Shown: piece by piece, positions 1 to 6,297 of the stretch
Layout of the letters: each line of letters starts with the position of its first letter
How positions within the stretch are numbered: the first letter of the stretch is position 1
Source: UBA11606 sp039815945
GTDB lineage: Bacteria > Actinomycetota > Acidimicrobiia > Acidimicrobiales > Aldehydirespiratoraceae
DNA length: 7,429 nt
Direction: 5' to 3'
Assembly: GCA_039815945.1 (NCBI GenBank)
Contig: JBCBYI010000200.1
Location: 1 to 7,429 of the forward strand
Notes under the pieces: generated by a model
Databases searched by the model: none
What the model saw: only the letters and a program-made list of their open reading frames with translations
Told to the model about the DNA's origin: nothing
Translations under genes and position numbers: made by a program

Positions 1-1046
1 AGCATCGCCGGGTCAGCTGCGTCGAAGTGAGCGAGCCGGGCGACCCAGCCCCGCTCGGCGGTGGCGACGGCGTCGTCGGCGGCGACGGCGCCGGAGAGGT
101 CGGGCGGGCTCGGCCAGTCGCCACCGATGGCCAGCCCGTGGCGGGCGAGGAGATCGGCGGGGCGGAGGGCGTCTCCGGCCGGCATGGTCTGGATGTCGGC
201 GATGTCGAACGCGCCTCCGGCGACGGCGATGCGGAGGGTCTGGTCGGCGGCGAGGATGCGCCCGGCCGGGGCGTCACCGGGTGCGGCGACCACCGACACG
301 GCGTACGCAGTGTCATCGATGACGAGGCGGGGTGCACCGACGCCGTTGGCGTACCGGTCGCCGAGATCGAGGGCCTGGGCCGTGCGGATCTGACCGGCGG
401 CGTCGCCGGCCGGATCGAGCACCAGGAACGGGCGCTCGGCTCGCCGGTATTGGCGCCGTTCGCCAGCGGGTTGGGGCGAGGTGACGACCCGCCCGTCGGC
501 GAGCATCGCCACGATCGACTCGAACGCCCGGACGCCGGCTTCATAGCACCGGGCGTTGAGCGTGAAGGCGGTGTCGTCGGGGGTGATGTCGAACGCCTCG
601 GTGGCGAGCACCTCGCCGCTGTCGGCGGCGCGTTCCATGAGGTGCCAGTTGACTGCGTGGCGGGATTCGCCGTTGTGGATCGCCCAGGTGGTGACATTGA
701 GCCCGGCGTACGTCGGGAGCGGCCCGTCGTGGAAGTTCATCGCGACCTCGACGGCGTCGAGCGCCTCACCGGGGATCATCTCGAGGTGGGCGGCGCTGAC
801 CAGCACCGTGGCCTCGGCGGCGCGGAGGGCGTCGAGCAGCGTGGTGGCGTCCGTGTCGACGACGTCGAATCCCTCCGAAACGGCCATCGAACGGACCTCG
901 GCGGCGGCCGACGCCACGCCGACCACGGCGACGCCCGCGCCCCGCAGCATCACCGCACACTGCACGACGAGGGATTCCTCGCCGATCAGCAGGCAGCGGG
1001 GCTCGAAACGAGAGATGTCGGAGCGCGCAGCGGGGTCTGGACTCAT
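1..1046 (-). CDS. Formyltransferase-domain N-terminus of a probable NRPS/PKS-type megasynthase (partial, 3' end outside window)
   Basis: The visible 348 codons contain no stop and run off the left edge. Residues 17-45 look like the first strand and helix of a formyltransferase fold. The signature NFHDGPLPTYAG lies at 104-115, and DSGEVL follows at 142-147. N104, H106 and D142 therefore match the Asn-His-Asp triad of Met-tRNA and GAR formyltransferases at almost the same numbering. Residues about 200-290 resemble the Fmt C-terminal domain. After residue 320 the chain continues (AERGWVARLAHFD), like the linker into an adenylation or condensation domain. Stand-alone Met-tRNA formyltransferases carry a different active-site context (NVHASLLP) and stop near 310 residues. 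NFHDGPLP-type domains are known at the N-terminus of NRPS and mixed PKS/NRPS proteins, where they formylate the first unit. ATG 1046 was chosen; a GTG at 1088 is also in frame, and neither has a clear Shine-Dalgarno. The megasynthase call is inference because the rest of the gene is not visible. Confidence 0.75.
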   Translation of the reverse strand, partial: MSPDPAARSDISRFEPRCLLIGEESLVVQCAVMLRGAGVAVVGVASAAAEVRSMAVSEGFDVVDTDATTLLDALRAAEATVLVSAAHLEMIPGEALDAVEVAMNFHDGPLPTYAGLNVTTWAIHNGESRHAVNWHLMERAADSGEVLATEAFDITPDDTAFTLNARCYEAGVRAFESIVAMLADGRVVTSPQPAGERRQYRRAERPFLVLDPAGDAAGQIRTAQALDLGDRYANGVGAPRLVIDDTAYAVSVVAAPGDAPAGRILAADQTLRIAVAGGAFDIADIQTMPAGDALRPADLLARHGLAIGGDWPSPPDLSGAVAADDAVATAERGWVARLAHFDAADPAM

Positions 1047-1121
1047 GGGTTGATCGTCGGCCTGGAACCACTCGGTTTGAGCGTCCACACCGATCGTCGA
1101 ACGCTATCCGATACCCGTGTG

Positions 1122-1610
1122 TCAGGCCCCGCTGCGCCGCATGCGGATCTCGTTACGACACGGGTCCGACGCCAGCGGCTGAACCTCGGTCGTCACGGTG
1201 AAGCCGGCCCGCGCGTAGAGGGCGACCGCAGGGTCGTTGCCGTGGGTCACCCACAGCTCGATCGGCTCTCCGACAGCCCACTCGGCGACGGCGTCGATCA
1301 ACGCCTGCCCGACCCTGTTCCCCCGAGCCGCCGGATCGACCCACATCGACACCAGTTCGGTCGTGCCGGGGATCGTCCGGTGCCCGCCGACCAACCCGAC
1401 GATCTCGCCATCGAGCTCGGCGAACGAGGTCATGGCCTCTCCACCGGCCGACCAGTCGGCCGCACGACGGGCCCACTCGTCGTCCGTGTACGCGGACTCC
1501 TCCTCGTGGGTCCGAGAGAACGCCGACGGCGTGTCGAGCAGCGCGGCCAGGCGAACCCGCTTCAGCAGCGGACCGTCGTCGGGACGGATACGACGAACGG
1601 TGACGGTCAT
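1122..1610 (-). CDS. GNAT-family N-acetyltransferase
   Basis: This 162-residue protein has the usual length and layout of a single-domain GNAT enzyme, which moves an acetyl group from acetyl-CoA to an amine. It opens with VRRIRPDDGPLLKRVRLAAL, the typical N-terminal strand and helix 1. Acetyl-CoA motif A is at 91-113 (VDPAARGNRVGQALIDAV), with RGNRVG as the pyrophosphate-binding loop. Motif B is at 125-137 (NDPAVALYARAGF). The substrate cannot be read from the sequence. An upstream in-frame extension to 1793 is open, but it overlaps the ltp3-like gene and is arginine- and proline-rich shadow sequence. ATG 1610, just before TVTVRRIRP, is therefore preferred, although no good Shine-Dalgarno stands directly before it. 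The gene follows the ltp3-like stop by 52 nt on the same strand and may be the last gene of that operon; nothing ties its function to the thiolases. Confidence 0.88.
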   Translation of the reverse strand: MTVTVRRIRPDDGPLLKRVRLAALLDTPSAFSRTHEEESAYTDDEWARRAADWSAGGEAMTSFAELDGEIVGLVGGHRTIPGTTELVSMWVDPAARGNRVGQALIDAVAEWAVGEPIELWVTHGNDPAVALYARAGFTVTTEVQPLASDPCRNEIRMRRSGA

Positions 1611-1662
1611 GACGTCATCGTGGCCGACCGTCCGCTCCTCCGCAGCGGGTTTTCGACGAGCA

Positions 1663-2820
1663 CTACTTCTCGGCGCCGACCACCCACATGGCGTAGTACT
1701 GCGCAGCACCGCCGTAGGCATGGCCCAAGGCGGTCTTGGCGCCGTCGACCTGATGGTCGCCGGCCAGGCCCATGACCTGCATCGCCGCTTCACCGAAGCG
1801 GATCATGCCCGATGCCCCGATCGGGTTCGACGACAGCACGCCGCCGGAACAGTTGACGGGGAGATCGCCGCCGTCGATCGACGTGGCGCCCTCCTCGACC
1901 ATGCGCCAGCCTTGGCCCTTCTCGGCGAACCCGAGCGACTCGAGCCACATCGGCTCGTACCAAGAGAACGGCACGTACATCTCGACTGCGTCGATCTCCT
2001 CGCGGCGATCGTGGATGCCGGCTTGGGCGAAGACGTCGTCGGCGCAGGCCTCCGACGCGGCGGGCGACACCATGTTGCGACCGGCGAACGAGCCAGACTC
2101 CGAACGCATGGCGATCCCCTTGATCCACGCGACCGGACCATCGTGGGCCTCGGCGACCTTCTCGCTGCCGAGCACGATCGCGCAGGCGCCGTCCGACGAC
2201 GGGCAGGTCTCGCTGTAGCGGATGGGATCCCACAACATCGGCGACTCGACGACCTGTTCGAAGGTGAGGTCGGGCTGATGGAGATGGGCGTAGGGGTTGT
2301 TGAGGGCGTGCGTGCGGTCCTTCAGGGCCACCATGCAGCCGATCAGCTCGGGCGCCTCGGTCATCATCATGTAGCGACGGATGATCGGGCTGAAGTAGCC
2401 GCCGGCGCCGGCGTTGACCGACGTGGCGAACGGCTGCGGCAACGACAGCGCCCACATCGCGTTCGACTCCGACTGCTTCTCCCAACCAATGGTGAGCACG
2501 GTCTCGTGCACGCCCGACTGGATCATCGAGGTGGCGACGCAAGCGGTGGAGCCACCGACCGAACCGGCGGTGTGCACACGCATGATCGGCTTGCCGACAC
2601 AGCCCAGGGCCTCGGCGAGGTACACCTCGGGCATCATCACGCCCTCGAAGAAATCGGGCGCCTTGCCCATGATCACCGCGTCGATGTCGTCCCAGCTCTT
2701 GCCGGACATCTCGAGCGCGTTGGTGGCTGCCTCACGCAGCATCCCGGCCATCGAGCCCGGGTAGGTGGTCTGGTACTTCGTCTGGCCGACACCGAGGACG
2801 GCCGCACGTTCCTTGCTCAT
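1663..2820 (-). CDS. ltp3: Ltp3-like SCP2-thiolase homologue, probable acyl-CoA aldol-lyase
   Basis: The 385-residue protein matches the lipid-transfer-protein/thiolase family and strongly recalls M. tuberculosis Ltp3 (Rv3523). Shared stretches include VLGVGQTKY (9-16), GKAPDFFEGVMMPE (52-65), RVHTAGSVGGS (81-91), WEKQSESNAMWALS (113-126) and ETCPSSDGACAIVLG (204-218). The nucleophilic Cys of true thiolases is not present in the HTAGSVGGS loop. The usual GHPxGxSG box reads SSNPIGASG (330-338), the HDCF-type box reads YVPF (Y282), and the C-terminal Cys box reads HAYGG (367-371). Tyrosines in these places are known in the Ltp2-type steroid side-chain aldolase, so a retro-aldol role on a 24-hydroxy acyl-CoA fits better than Claisen cleavage. 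Ltp3 and Ltp4 are required in Rhodococcus for C24-branched sterol side chains. The start at 2820 is set by a strong Shine-Dalgarno and a 1-nt gap after the ltp4-like stop. The family call is firm; the exact substrate is inferred. Confidence 0.9.
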   Translation of the reverse strand: MSKERAAVLGVGQTKYQTTYPGSMAGMLREAATNALEMSGKSWDDIDAVIMGKAPDFFEGVMMPEVYLAEALGCVGKPIMRVHTAGSVGGSTACVATSMIQSGVHETVLTIGWEKQSESNAMWALSLPQPFATSVNAGAGGYFSPIIRRYMMMTEAPELIGCMVALKDRTHALNNPYAHLHQPDLTFEQVVESPMLWDPIRYSETCPSSDGACAIVLGSEKVAEAHDGPVAWIKGIAMRSESGSFAGRNMVSPAASEACADDVFAQAGIHDRREEIDAVEMYVPFSWYEPMWLESLGFAEKGQGWRMVEEGATSIDGGDLPVNCSGGVLSSNPIGASGMIRFGEAAMQVMGLAGDHQVDGAKTALGHAYGGAAQYYAMWVVGAEK

Positions 2821-2821
2821 G

Positions 2822-3874
2822 TCACTCCCCCTCCAGAACGGCGACGAGATTCTGTTGCAGGCAGGGCCCGCTGGCGGCCGTTGCAACCGCCCGATCGGCG
2901 TCGCCTCGGCTGATGCGCTGGGCGGCCTCGCCGATGCGGATCAGACCCGACGCCATCATCGTGTGGGCGGCCTGGGCGCCACCCGACGGATTGATCACCG
3001 TGTCGTCACCGAGGCCGAGCGCCGTCGTGAGCACAGCCTCGCTCGTCGAGAACGGGGCGTGGAGCTCAGCGATGTCGATCTTGTCGTCACCGACACCAGC
3101 CTTCTCGGCGGCGATGCGGGCCGACATCGAGGTCGTGAGATCACGGACGCCCAGGGTGTGGGCGTCCGTGCGGTGGTCGATGCCGCGAATCCAGGCTGGG
3201 CGCTCGCAGAGCTCCCGGGCTTTGTCGTCGGCGGCGAGCACGATCACGGCGCCGCCGTCGGACGAAGCCGGGAGATCGGAGGGCCGCAGCGGCGCCATCG
3301 CGTAGTCCTCGGCGAGGATCTCGTCGACGGACTTCGGCGTAGTGCGCACGGCGTGCGGGTTCGACGCGGCGTGTTCGCGGGAGCGGCTGGCGATCTCGGC
3401 CAGCTGCTGCTCGCTGACCACGCCCTGGTCGAGCATCTGGCGGGCGGCCATCGCCTCGATGGCGAAGGCATCGGGCCACAGCGGCGCCACGTAGTACGGG
3501 TCCATCTGGGTGGCGAGCACGTCGCGCAATGAACCGGGCGACGACTTGCCGTAGCTGTAGACGAAGGCGGTGTCGATGTCGCCGCACTGCAGCTTCACCC
3601 ACGCCTCGTACAGCGCCCAGGCGCCGTCTTGTTCGACATGGCTCTCGCTGATCGGCGGGACCGGGCCGGTGCCGTCGATCGTCATCACGAACGAGAAGGC
3701 CTGGCCGGCGAGGAAGTCCGACGATCCCGAGCAGGTGAAGCCCATCTCCTGCTGGGTGAGGCCGACGGCGTCCTTGGCCTCGTTCATGAGCGGCACCATG
3801 AACTCGACTTCGGACTCGGTGTTGATCATGGACTCTTGTCGCTGGCTGAAGGCGACGACGGCGACGTCCCTCAC
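2822..3874 (-). CDS. ltp4: Ltp4-like SCP2-thiolase homologue, probable acyl-CoA aldol-lyase partner
   Basis: The 350-residue protein corresponds to M. tuberculosis Ltp4 (Rv3522, about 354 residues). It begins VRDVAVVAFS and shares CSGSSDFLAGQAFSF (48-62), ESHVEQDGAWALYEA (77-91), RPAWIRGIDHR (225-235) and GPCLQQNLVAVLEG (336-349). The thiolase nucleophile position in the ESHVEQDGA loop is not Cys. Two family histidines appear kept, H272 in ELHAPFS and H304 in AAHTMMASG, and C338 lies in the C-terminal box. This suggests a CoA-thioester lyase or an oligomer partner of the Ltp3-like protein, not a classical degradative thiolase. GTG 3874 was chosen because it overlaps the DUF35 stop as GTGA and has GGAGG six nucleotides upstream. 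The open frame continues to 4735 but there it is only an arginine-rich shadow of the DUF35 gene. Tight spacing on both sides implies co-translation. Its role in sterol side-chain cleavage is inferred from Rhodococcus ltp3/ltp4. Confidence 0.9.
   Translation of the reverse strand: MRDVAVVAFSQRQESMINTESEVEFMVPLMNEAKDAVGLTQQEMGFTCSGSSDFLAGQAFSFVMTIDGTGPVPPISESHVEQDGAWALYEAWVKLQCGDIDTAFVYSYGKSSPGSLRDVLATQMDPYYVAPLWPDAFAIEAMAARQMLDQGVVSEQQLAEIASRSREHAASNPHAVRTTPKSVDEILAEDYAMAPLRPSDLPASSDGGAVIVLAADDKARELCERPAWIRGIDHRTDAHTLGVRDLTTSMSARIAAEKAGVGDDKIDIAELHAPFSTSEAVLTTALGLGDDTVINPSGGAQAAHTMMASGLIRIGEAAQRISRGDADRAVATAASGPCLQQNLVAVLEGE
2825..2834 (-). promoter_or_regulatory. Ribosome binding site of the ltp3-like gene
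   Basis: GGAGGGGGAG ends four nucleotides before ATG 2820 and lies inside the last codons of the ltp4-like gene. It decides the ltp3 start: a longer in-frame reading from 2886 would overlap the upstream gene and has no such site. The layout implies translational coupling. Confidence 0.75.
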
Positions 3875-4875
3875 TGGTCGCCTCCGTCTGTCTCGTTCTC
3901 TCCGAGCCGGCCGACCCGGGAGTAGTCGGTGATCACCTCGTCGGGTTCGCCGGTGGGTTCCCATCCGAGGATGTTCTGGGCGCTCATCTCGAGTTCGTCG
4001 TCGGGCTTCCAGACCGCACGCACCCGCATGCCGACCCGGACGTCTTCGGGGTCGACGTTCATGCCGAGGCCCATGAAGCCGACCGATGCGCCGTCGAGCA
4101 CGATCCAGGCCGATACGTACGGTGGGGTGAGATCGGGACGCATCTTGATCGGGACGCGGGTGATGTTGAACGACTCGATGTAGCCGGTGTCGGGTAGCTC
4201 GACGAGCTCGGGCAGCGTCGGCTTGCCCGCGACGGACGACACGCCTCGGGGCGGCACCGAGACCTGGCCGGTGTCGGGGCACTCGTCGCCGAGGATGCGC
4301 TTGTCCTTCATCGCCCGGAGGTACTGGGAGAGGGCCCGGCCCGGGGTGTAGGTGTACTCCATCCGGATCGGCGTGCGGACCGACTGCACCTGCTCGACGT
4401 CGGCAGGCATGGGCGAAGGCAAGCCGGGGTTGCCCGCCATCTCGGGCACGAAACCAGCAATGTCGGTGATGTGGCCCTCGCGTTCGTCGCGCCACACGAC
4501 CTCGACCCGCATGCCGGTCGCCATGTCGTCGGCGGAATCGACGAACACGGCGTGGAGCATCGGCGTGTCGGCACCGTCGAGGGTGATCATCGCCCAGGCG
4601 AAGGGCTGGGTGAACGGCTGCTGGGCTCGCGGCTCGCCGTTCCAGGTCCAGGTCGTGACCGTACCGACCGTGCCGACGGCGACGAGTTCGGACAGGGGCG
4701 CCGACGTGATCGGGTCGTACTCCAGCGGCGGACACAGCACGGAGCCGTCGGCTCGGCGCACGCCGTGGATCACGCCCTCACGCAGGCCGGTGAGGAAGCC
4801 TCCGATCACCGGTCCGGTCGTGCGGGTGAAGGGGTATTCGAGCACCAGCGGTGCGGTGAGTACCTCGTCGGCCAT
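3871..4875 (-). CDS. Double-domain DUF35 (OB-fold) protein, Rv3521-like
   Basis: The 334-residue protein has two DUF35-type halves, roughly 20-150 and 180-312. Each has a short N-terminal ribbon-like segment followed by an OB-fold: GTVTTWTWNG with PFAWAMITLDGADTPMLHAVF in the first, and GYIESFNITRV with PYVSAWIVLDGASVGFMGL in the second. DUF35 proteins bind SCP2-thiolases and aldolases; in the steroid pathway the DUF35 domain of ChsH2 is needed by the aldolase Ltp2. This gene precedes the ltp4- and ltp3-like genes in the same order as Rv3521-Rv3523, so it is probably their scaffold or activator. The ribbon segments are degenerate: by eye the four zinc cysteines are largely replaced, leaving only C48 in the first and C199 in the second. 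ATG 4875 (MADEVLTAPLVLEYPF) was chosen over one at 4932 because a GGGGAGG Shine-Dalgarno (4880-4886) stands before it. The stop overlaps the next gene's GTG. Confidence 0.88.
   Translation of the reverse strand: MADEVLTAPLVLEYPFTRTTGPVIGGFLTGLREGVIHGVRRADGSVLCPPLEYDPITSAPLSELVAVGTVGTVTTWTWNGEPRAQQPFTQPFAWAMITLDGADTPMLHAVFVDSADDMATGMRVEVVWRDEREGHITDIAGFVPEMAGNPGLPSPMPADVEQVQSVRTPIRMEYTYTPGRALSQYLRAMKDKRILGDECPDTGQVSVPPRGVSSVAGKPTLPELVELPDTGYIESFNITRVPIKMRPDLTPPYVSAWIVLDGASVGFMGLGMNVDPEDVRVGMRVRAVWKPDDELEMSAQNILGWEPTGEPDEVITDYSRVGRLGENETDGGDQ
3881..3885 (-). promoter_or_regulatory. Ribosome binding site of the ltp4-like gene
   Basis: GGAGG stands six nucleotides before GTG 3874, inside the end of the DUF35 gene. 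It supports the GTG start that overlaps the DUF35 TGA (GTGA), so the two genes are probably translated in a coupled way. Confidence 0.7.
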
Positions 4876-4893
4876 CGTGCCTCCCCAAGATCG

Positions 4894-4909
4894 GGCACCC
4901 CCCGGTGCC
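4894..4909 (-). other. Perfect 6-bp inverted repeat in the DUF35 leader
   Basis: GGCACC and GGTGCC flank a 4-nt spacer, between the predicted -10 box and the Shine-Dalgarno of the DUF35 gene. It could be a leader hairpin in the mRNA or an operator just downstream of the promoter. In such GC-rich DNA a 6-bp arm can also arise by chance. Confidence 0.35.
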
Positions 4910-4918
4910 GCGTCGGCG

Positions 4919-4948
4919 ACCGTAGCGGGCACCTCCGAGGAGGACGAA
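4919..4948 (-). promoter_or_regulatory. Candidate promoter of the DUF35-ltp4-ltp3 operon
   Basis: Read on the minus strand, a TTCGTC -35 box (4943-4948) is followed after 18 nt by TACGGT (4919-4924), an actinobacterial TAnnnT-type -10 box. Transcription would start near 4912, giving a leader of about 37 nt that contains the inverted repeat and the Shine-Dalgarno. The spacer carries a short palindrome (CCTCC-GA-GGAGG, 4932-4943). The -35 sequence and spacing are the same as in the candidate promoter of the divergent LLM gene, which raises trust in both. Confidence 0.45.
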
Positions 4949-4958
4949 AACGACGAGA

Positions 4959-5111
4959 TCAGCTGTTCTGAGAATGCACGACCGGAGTCCGGGTGCCGGC
5001 GAGACCGAGGTCGCCGGCTACCCGGCCCAGTGCCGCGAGGCTTGCGTCGAGCTCACGCATACGACGCAGGTCCTTGCGCACCGGGTCCGGTTGCCGAGGA
5101 ATCCACCGCAT
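4959..5111 (-). CDS. Possible small protein of unknown function (low confidence)
   Basis: A 50-codon frame starts at ATG 5111 and ends in TGA at 4959. It reads MRWIPRQPDPVRKDLRR and then MRELDASLAALGRVAGDLGL. Third positions are moderately GC-rich and the middle could form an amphipathic helix with a basic start. There is no convincing ribosome site, no family is recognised, and it lies in the divergent promoter region in front of the DUF35 operon. The frame is open up to 5267, but the longer form would overlap the LLM gene start on the other strand. It may well be chance. If real, it would be transcribed in the same direction as the DUF35 operon. Confidence 0.18.
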   Translation of the reverse strand: MRWIPRQPDPVRKDLRRMRELDASLAALGRVAGDLGLAGTRTPVVHSQNS

Positions 5112-5212
5112 ACGTTCGAATCGGCGGTGCCGACCGTTCGATGAGAACGTCAGGTCGTTGGTCTCTCCGCGTGGTGACGAAGGTCCCGACCGATGTTGCG
5201 ACCCCGTGACGG

Positions 5213-5242
5213 TTCGTCGGCGAACCCGTTGCGGGCTACCGT
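5213..5242 (+). promoter_or_regulatory. Candidate promoter of the LLM oxidoreductase gene (leaderless transcript)
   Basis: A TTCGTC -35 box (5213-5218) is followed after 18 nt by a TACCGT -10 box (5237-5242). Eight nucleotides then lead to ATG 5251, so transcription would begin at or within a base or two of the start codon. This explains why no Shine-Dalgarno precedes the gene. Leaderless mRNAs are common in actinobacteria. Confidence 0.45.
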
Positions 5243-5250
5243 CCCCGCCC

Positions 5251-6270
5251 ATGACGATCCCGGCCATGAAGATCGATGTGAGCCTCGGCGGCGACCTCTC
5301 GGCCTCGGCCGATCACGCCGCTGCGCTCGCGGCCGCCGGCATCGACGGTGGCTTCACGTTCGAGGGCAACAGCGACATCTTCTTCCCGCTCGTGACCGCG
5401 GCGGCCTCTGGTCTCGACCTCTACACGAACGTCGCGATCGCCTTCCCCCGCTCCCCCATGCACCTCGCCTACCAGGCGTGGGATCTGCAACGAGCGACGG
5501 GGGGCCGCTTCGCGCTCGGCCTCGGCACCCAGATCAAGCCACACATCGAACGGCGCTATTCGTCGACATGGGATCGGCCCGTCGGCCGGATGGTCGACAT
5601 CGTGAAGGCGACCAAGGCGATCTGGGCGAACTGGGCCGACGGCGTTCCGCTGGATCACCAGACCGACTTCCACCGCTTCGATCTGATGACCCCGATCTTC
5701 GTGCCGCCGGCGATGGAGGCGCCGCCCCCGCCGATCTGGGCGGGTGCGCTCGGGCCACAGATGACGCGGGCCATGGCCCGCCACGCCGACGGGGTGATCA
5801 TCCATCCGTTCAACACCGGCGACTTCTTGTCGACATCGACGATGCCGTTGATCGAGGAGGGACTCGACGCGGGCGGCAGGTCCCGCGCCGATCTCACCCT
5901 CAACGTCGGCTGCATCTGCTCGCCGAGCCTCACCGACGAGGAGTACCAGCGCTCGTCGCAGTCGATGCGCGGCAACCTCGCGTTCTACGGCTCGACCCCG
6001 GCGTACAAGGTCACGCTCGACCACCACGGCCTCGGCGACCTCCAGCCCCGGCTGCGGGAGATGACCAAGACGGGGGCGTGGGATCAGCTCGGTTCGTTGA
6101 TCGACGACGACGTGCTCGACCTCCTCGCCGTGCGCGGCACCCCCGCCGAGTGCGCCGCCCGCCTCCACGAGGAATACGGCGCACTCGCCGATCGCATGTC
6201 GTTGACCACCCACAACGCCTCGGTCGAGGCCCTCGGCGAGATGGCGGCGTCGTTGCGCGAGATCAGCTGA
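5251..6270 (+). CDS. F420-dependent LLM-class oxidoreductase (MSMEG_2256-type)
   Basis: The 339-residue protein is a luciferase-like TIM-barrel enzyme; this family uses coenzyme F420 for hydride transfer in the cytoplasm. It begins MKIDVSLGGDL after a short leader of five residues. Typical features follow: AAAGIDGGFTFE (28-38), LYTNVAIAFPRSPM (57-70), AWDLQRATGGRFALGLGTQ (76-94), KPHIERRYSSTW (96-107), PPPIWAGALGPQMTRAMARHADGVIIHPF (159-187) and LAFYGSTPAY (243-252). The QI-KPHIE-RR-S-W and GSTPAY segments recall the MSMEG_2256 subfamily. The substrate is unknown. ATG 5251 was chosen over 5266 because it sits at the expected start of a leaderless transcript; neither has a Shine-Dalgarno. The gene stands alone on the plus strand, divergent from the sterol-type operon and convergent with the selenoprotein gene. 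A role in lipid or steroid oxidation is only suggested by its neighbours. Confidence 0.88.
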   Translation: MTIPAMKIDVSLGGDLSASADHAAALAAAGIDGGFTFEGNSDIFFPLVTAAASGLDLYTNVAIAFPRSPMHLAYQAWDLQRATGGRFALGLGTQIKPHIERRYSSTWDRPVGRMVDIVKATKAIWANWADGVPLDHQTDFHRFDLMTPIFVPPAMEAPPPPIWAGALGPQMTRAMARHADGVIIHPFNTGDFLSTSTMPLIEEGLDAGGRSRADLTLNVGCICSPSLTDEEYQRSSQSMRGNLAFYGSTPAYKVTLDHHGLGDLQPRLREMTKTGAWDQLGSLIDDDVLDLLAVRGTPAECAARLHEEYGALADRMSLTTHNASVEALGEMAASLREIS

Positions 6271-6297
6271 ACAGGTCGCTCAGCTGAACAGGTCGCT
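6264..6297. repeat. Perfect 17-bp tandem duplication at the convergent gene ends
   Basis: The unit cagctgaacaggtcgct occurs twice without gap (6264-6280 and 6281-6297). The first copy carries the TGA of the LLM gene (6268-6270); the TGA of the minus-strand ArsC-like gene spans the junction (6280-6282). Removing one copy would leave both genes ending within the palindrome TCAGCTGA, overlapping by 8 bp. Confidence 0.95.

Larger units (their letters stand above)
4876..5250. other. Divergent intergenic region between the DUF35 operon and the LLM gene
   Basis: About 375 nt separate the two divergent starts. The region holds one candidate promoter for each direction, the leader inverted repeat at 4894-4909 and a doubtful 50-codon frame at 4959-5111. 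I see no tRNA, riboswitch or recognisable KstR-type operator. Positions about 5112-5212 hold nothing I can name. Confidence 0.6.

Noticed and set aside
1047..1121. Promoter or terminator in the gap between the GNAT and formyltransferase genes
   Set aside because: CTGACA- and TAGCGT-like hexamers occur but with only about 13 nt between them, and I saw no stem followed by a T run. Nothing can be supported.
1609..1618. Palindrome ATGACGTCAT over the GNAT start codon
   Set aside because: It is a 10-bp perfect palindrome, but it consists largely of the start codon and adjoining bases. With no second copy in the window, chance is a sufficient explanation.
27..1775. Long plus-strand open frame of 582 codons
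   Set aside because: It lies opposite the formyltransferase and GNAT genes, is rich in Gly, Arg and Asp without any recognisable motif, and is a typical antisense shadow in GC-rich DNA.
1237..2913. Long plus-strand open frame of 558 codons
   Set aside because: It is antisense to the GNAT and ltp3-like genes; composition is Arg/His/Gly-rich and no family is recognisable, while the minus strand encodes clear enzymes.
3875..4735. N-terminal extension of the ltp4-like frame
   Set aside because: The frame stays open upstream but is an arginine- and proline-rich shadow of the DUF35 gene. The protein homologous to Ltp4 starts at GTG 3874, with a good ribosome site.
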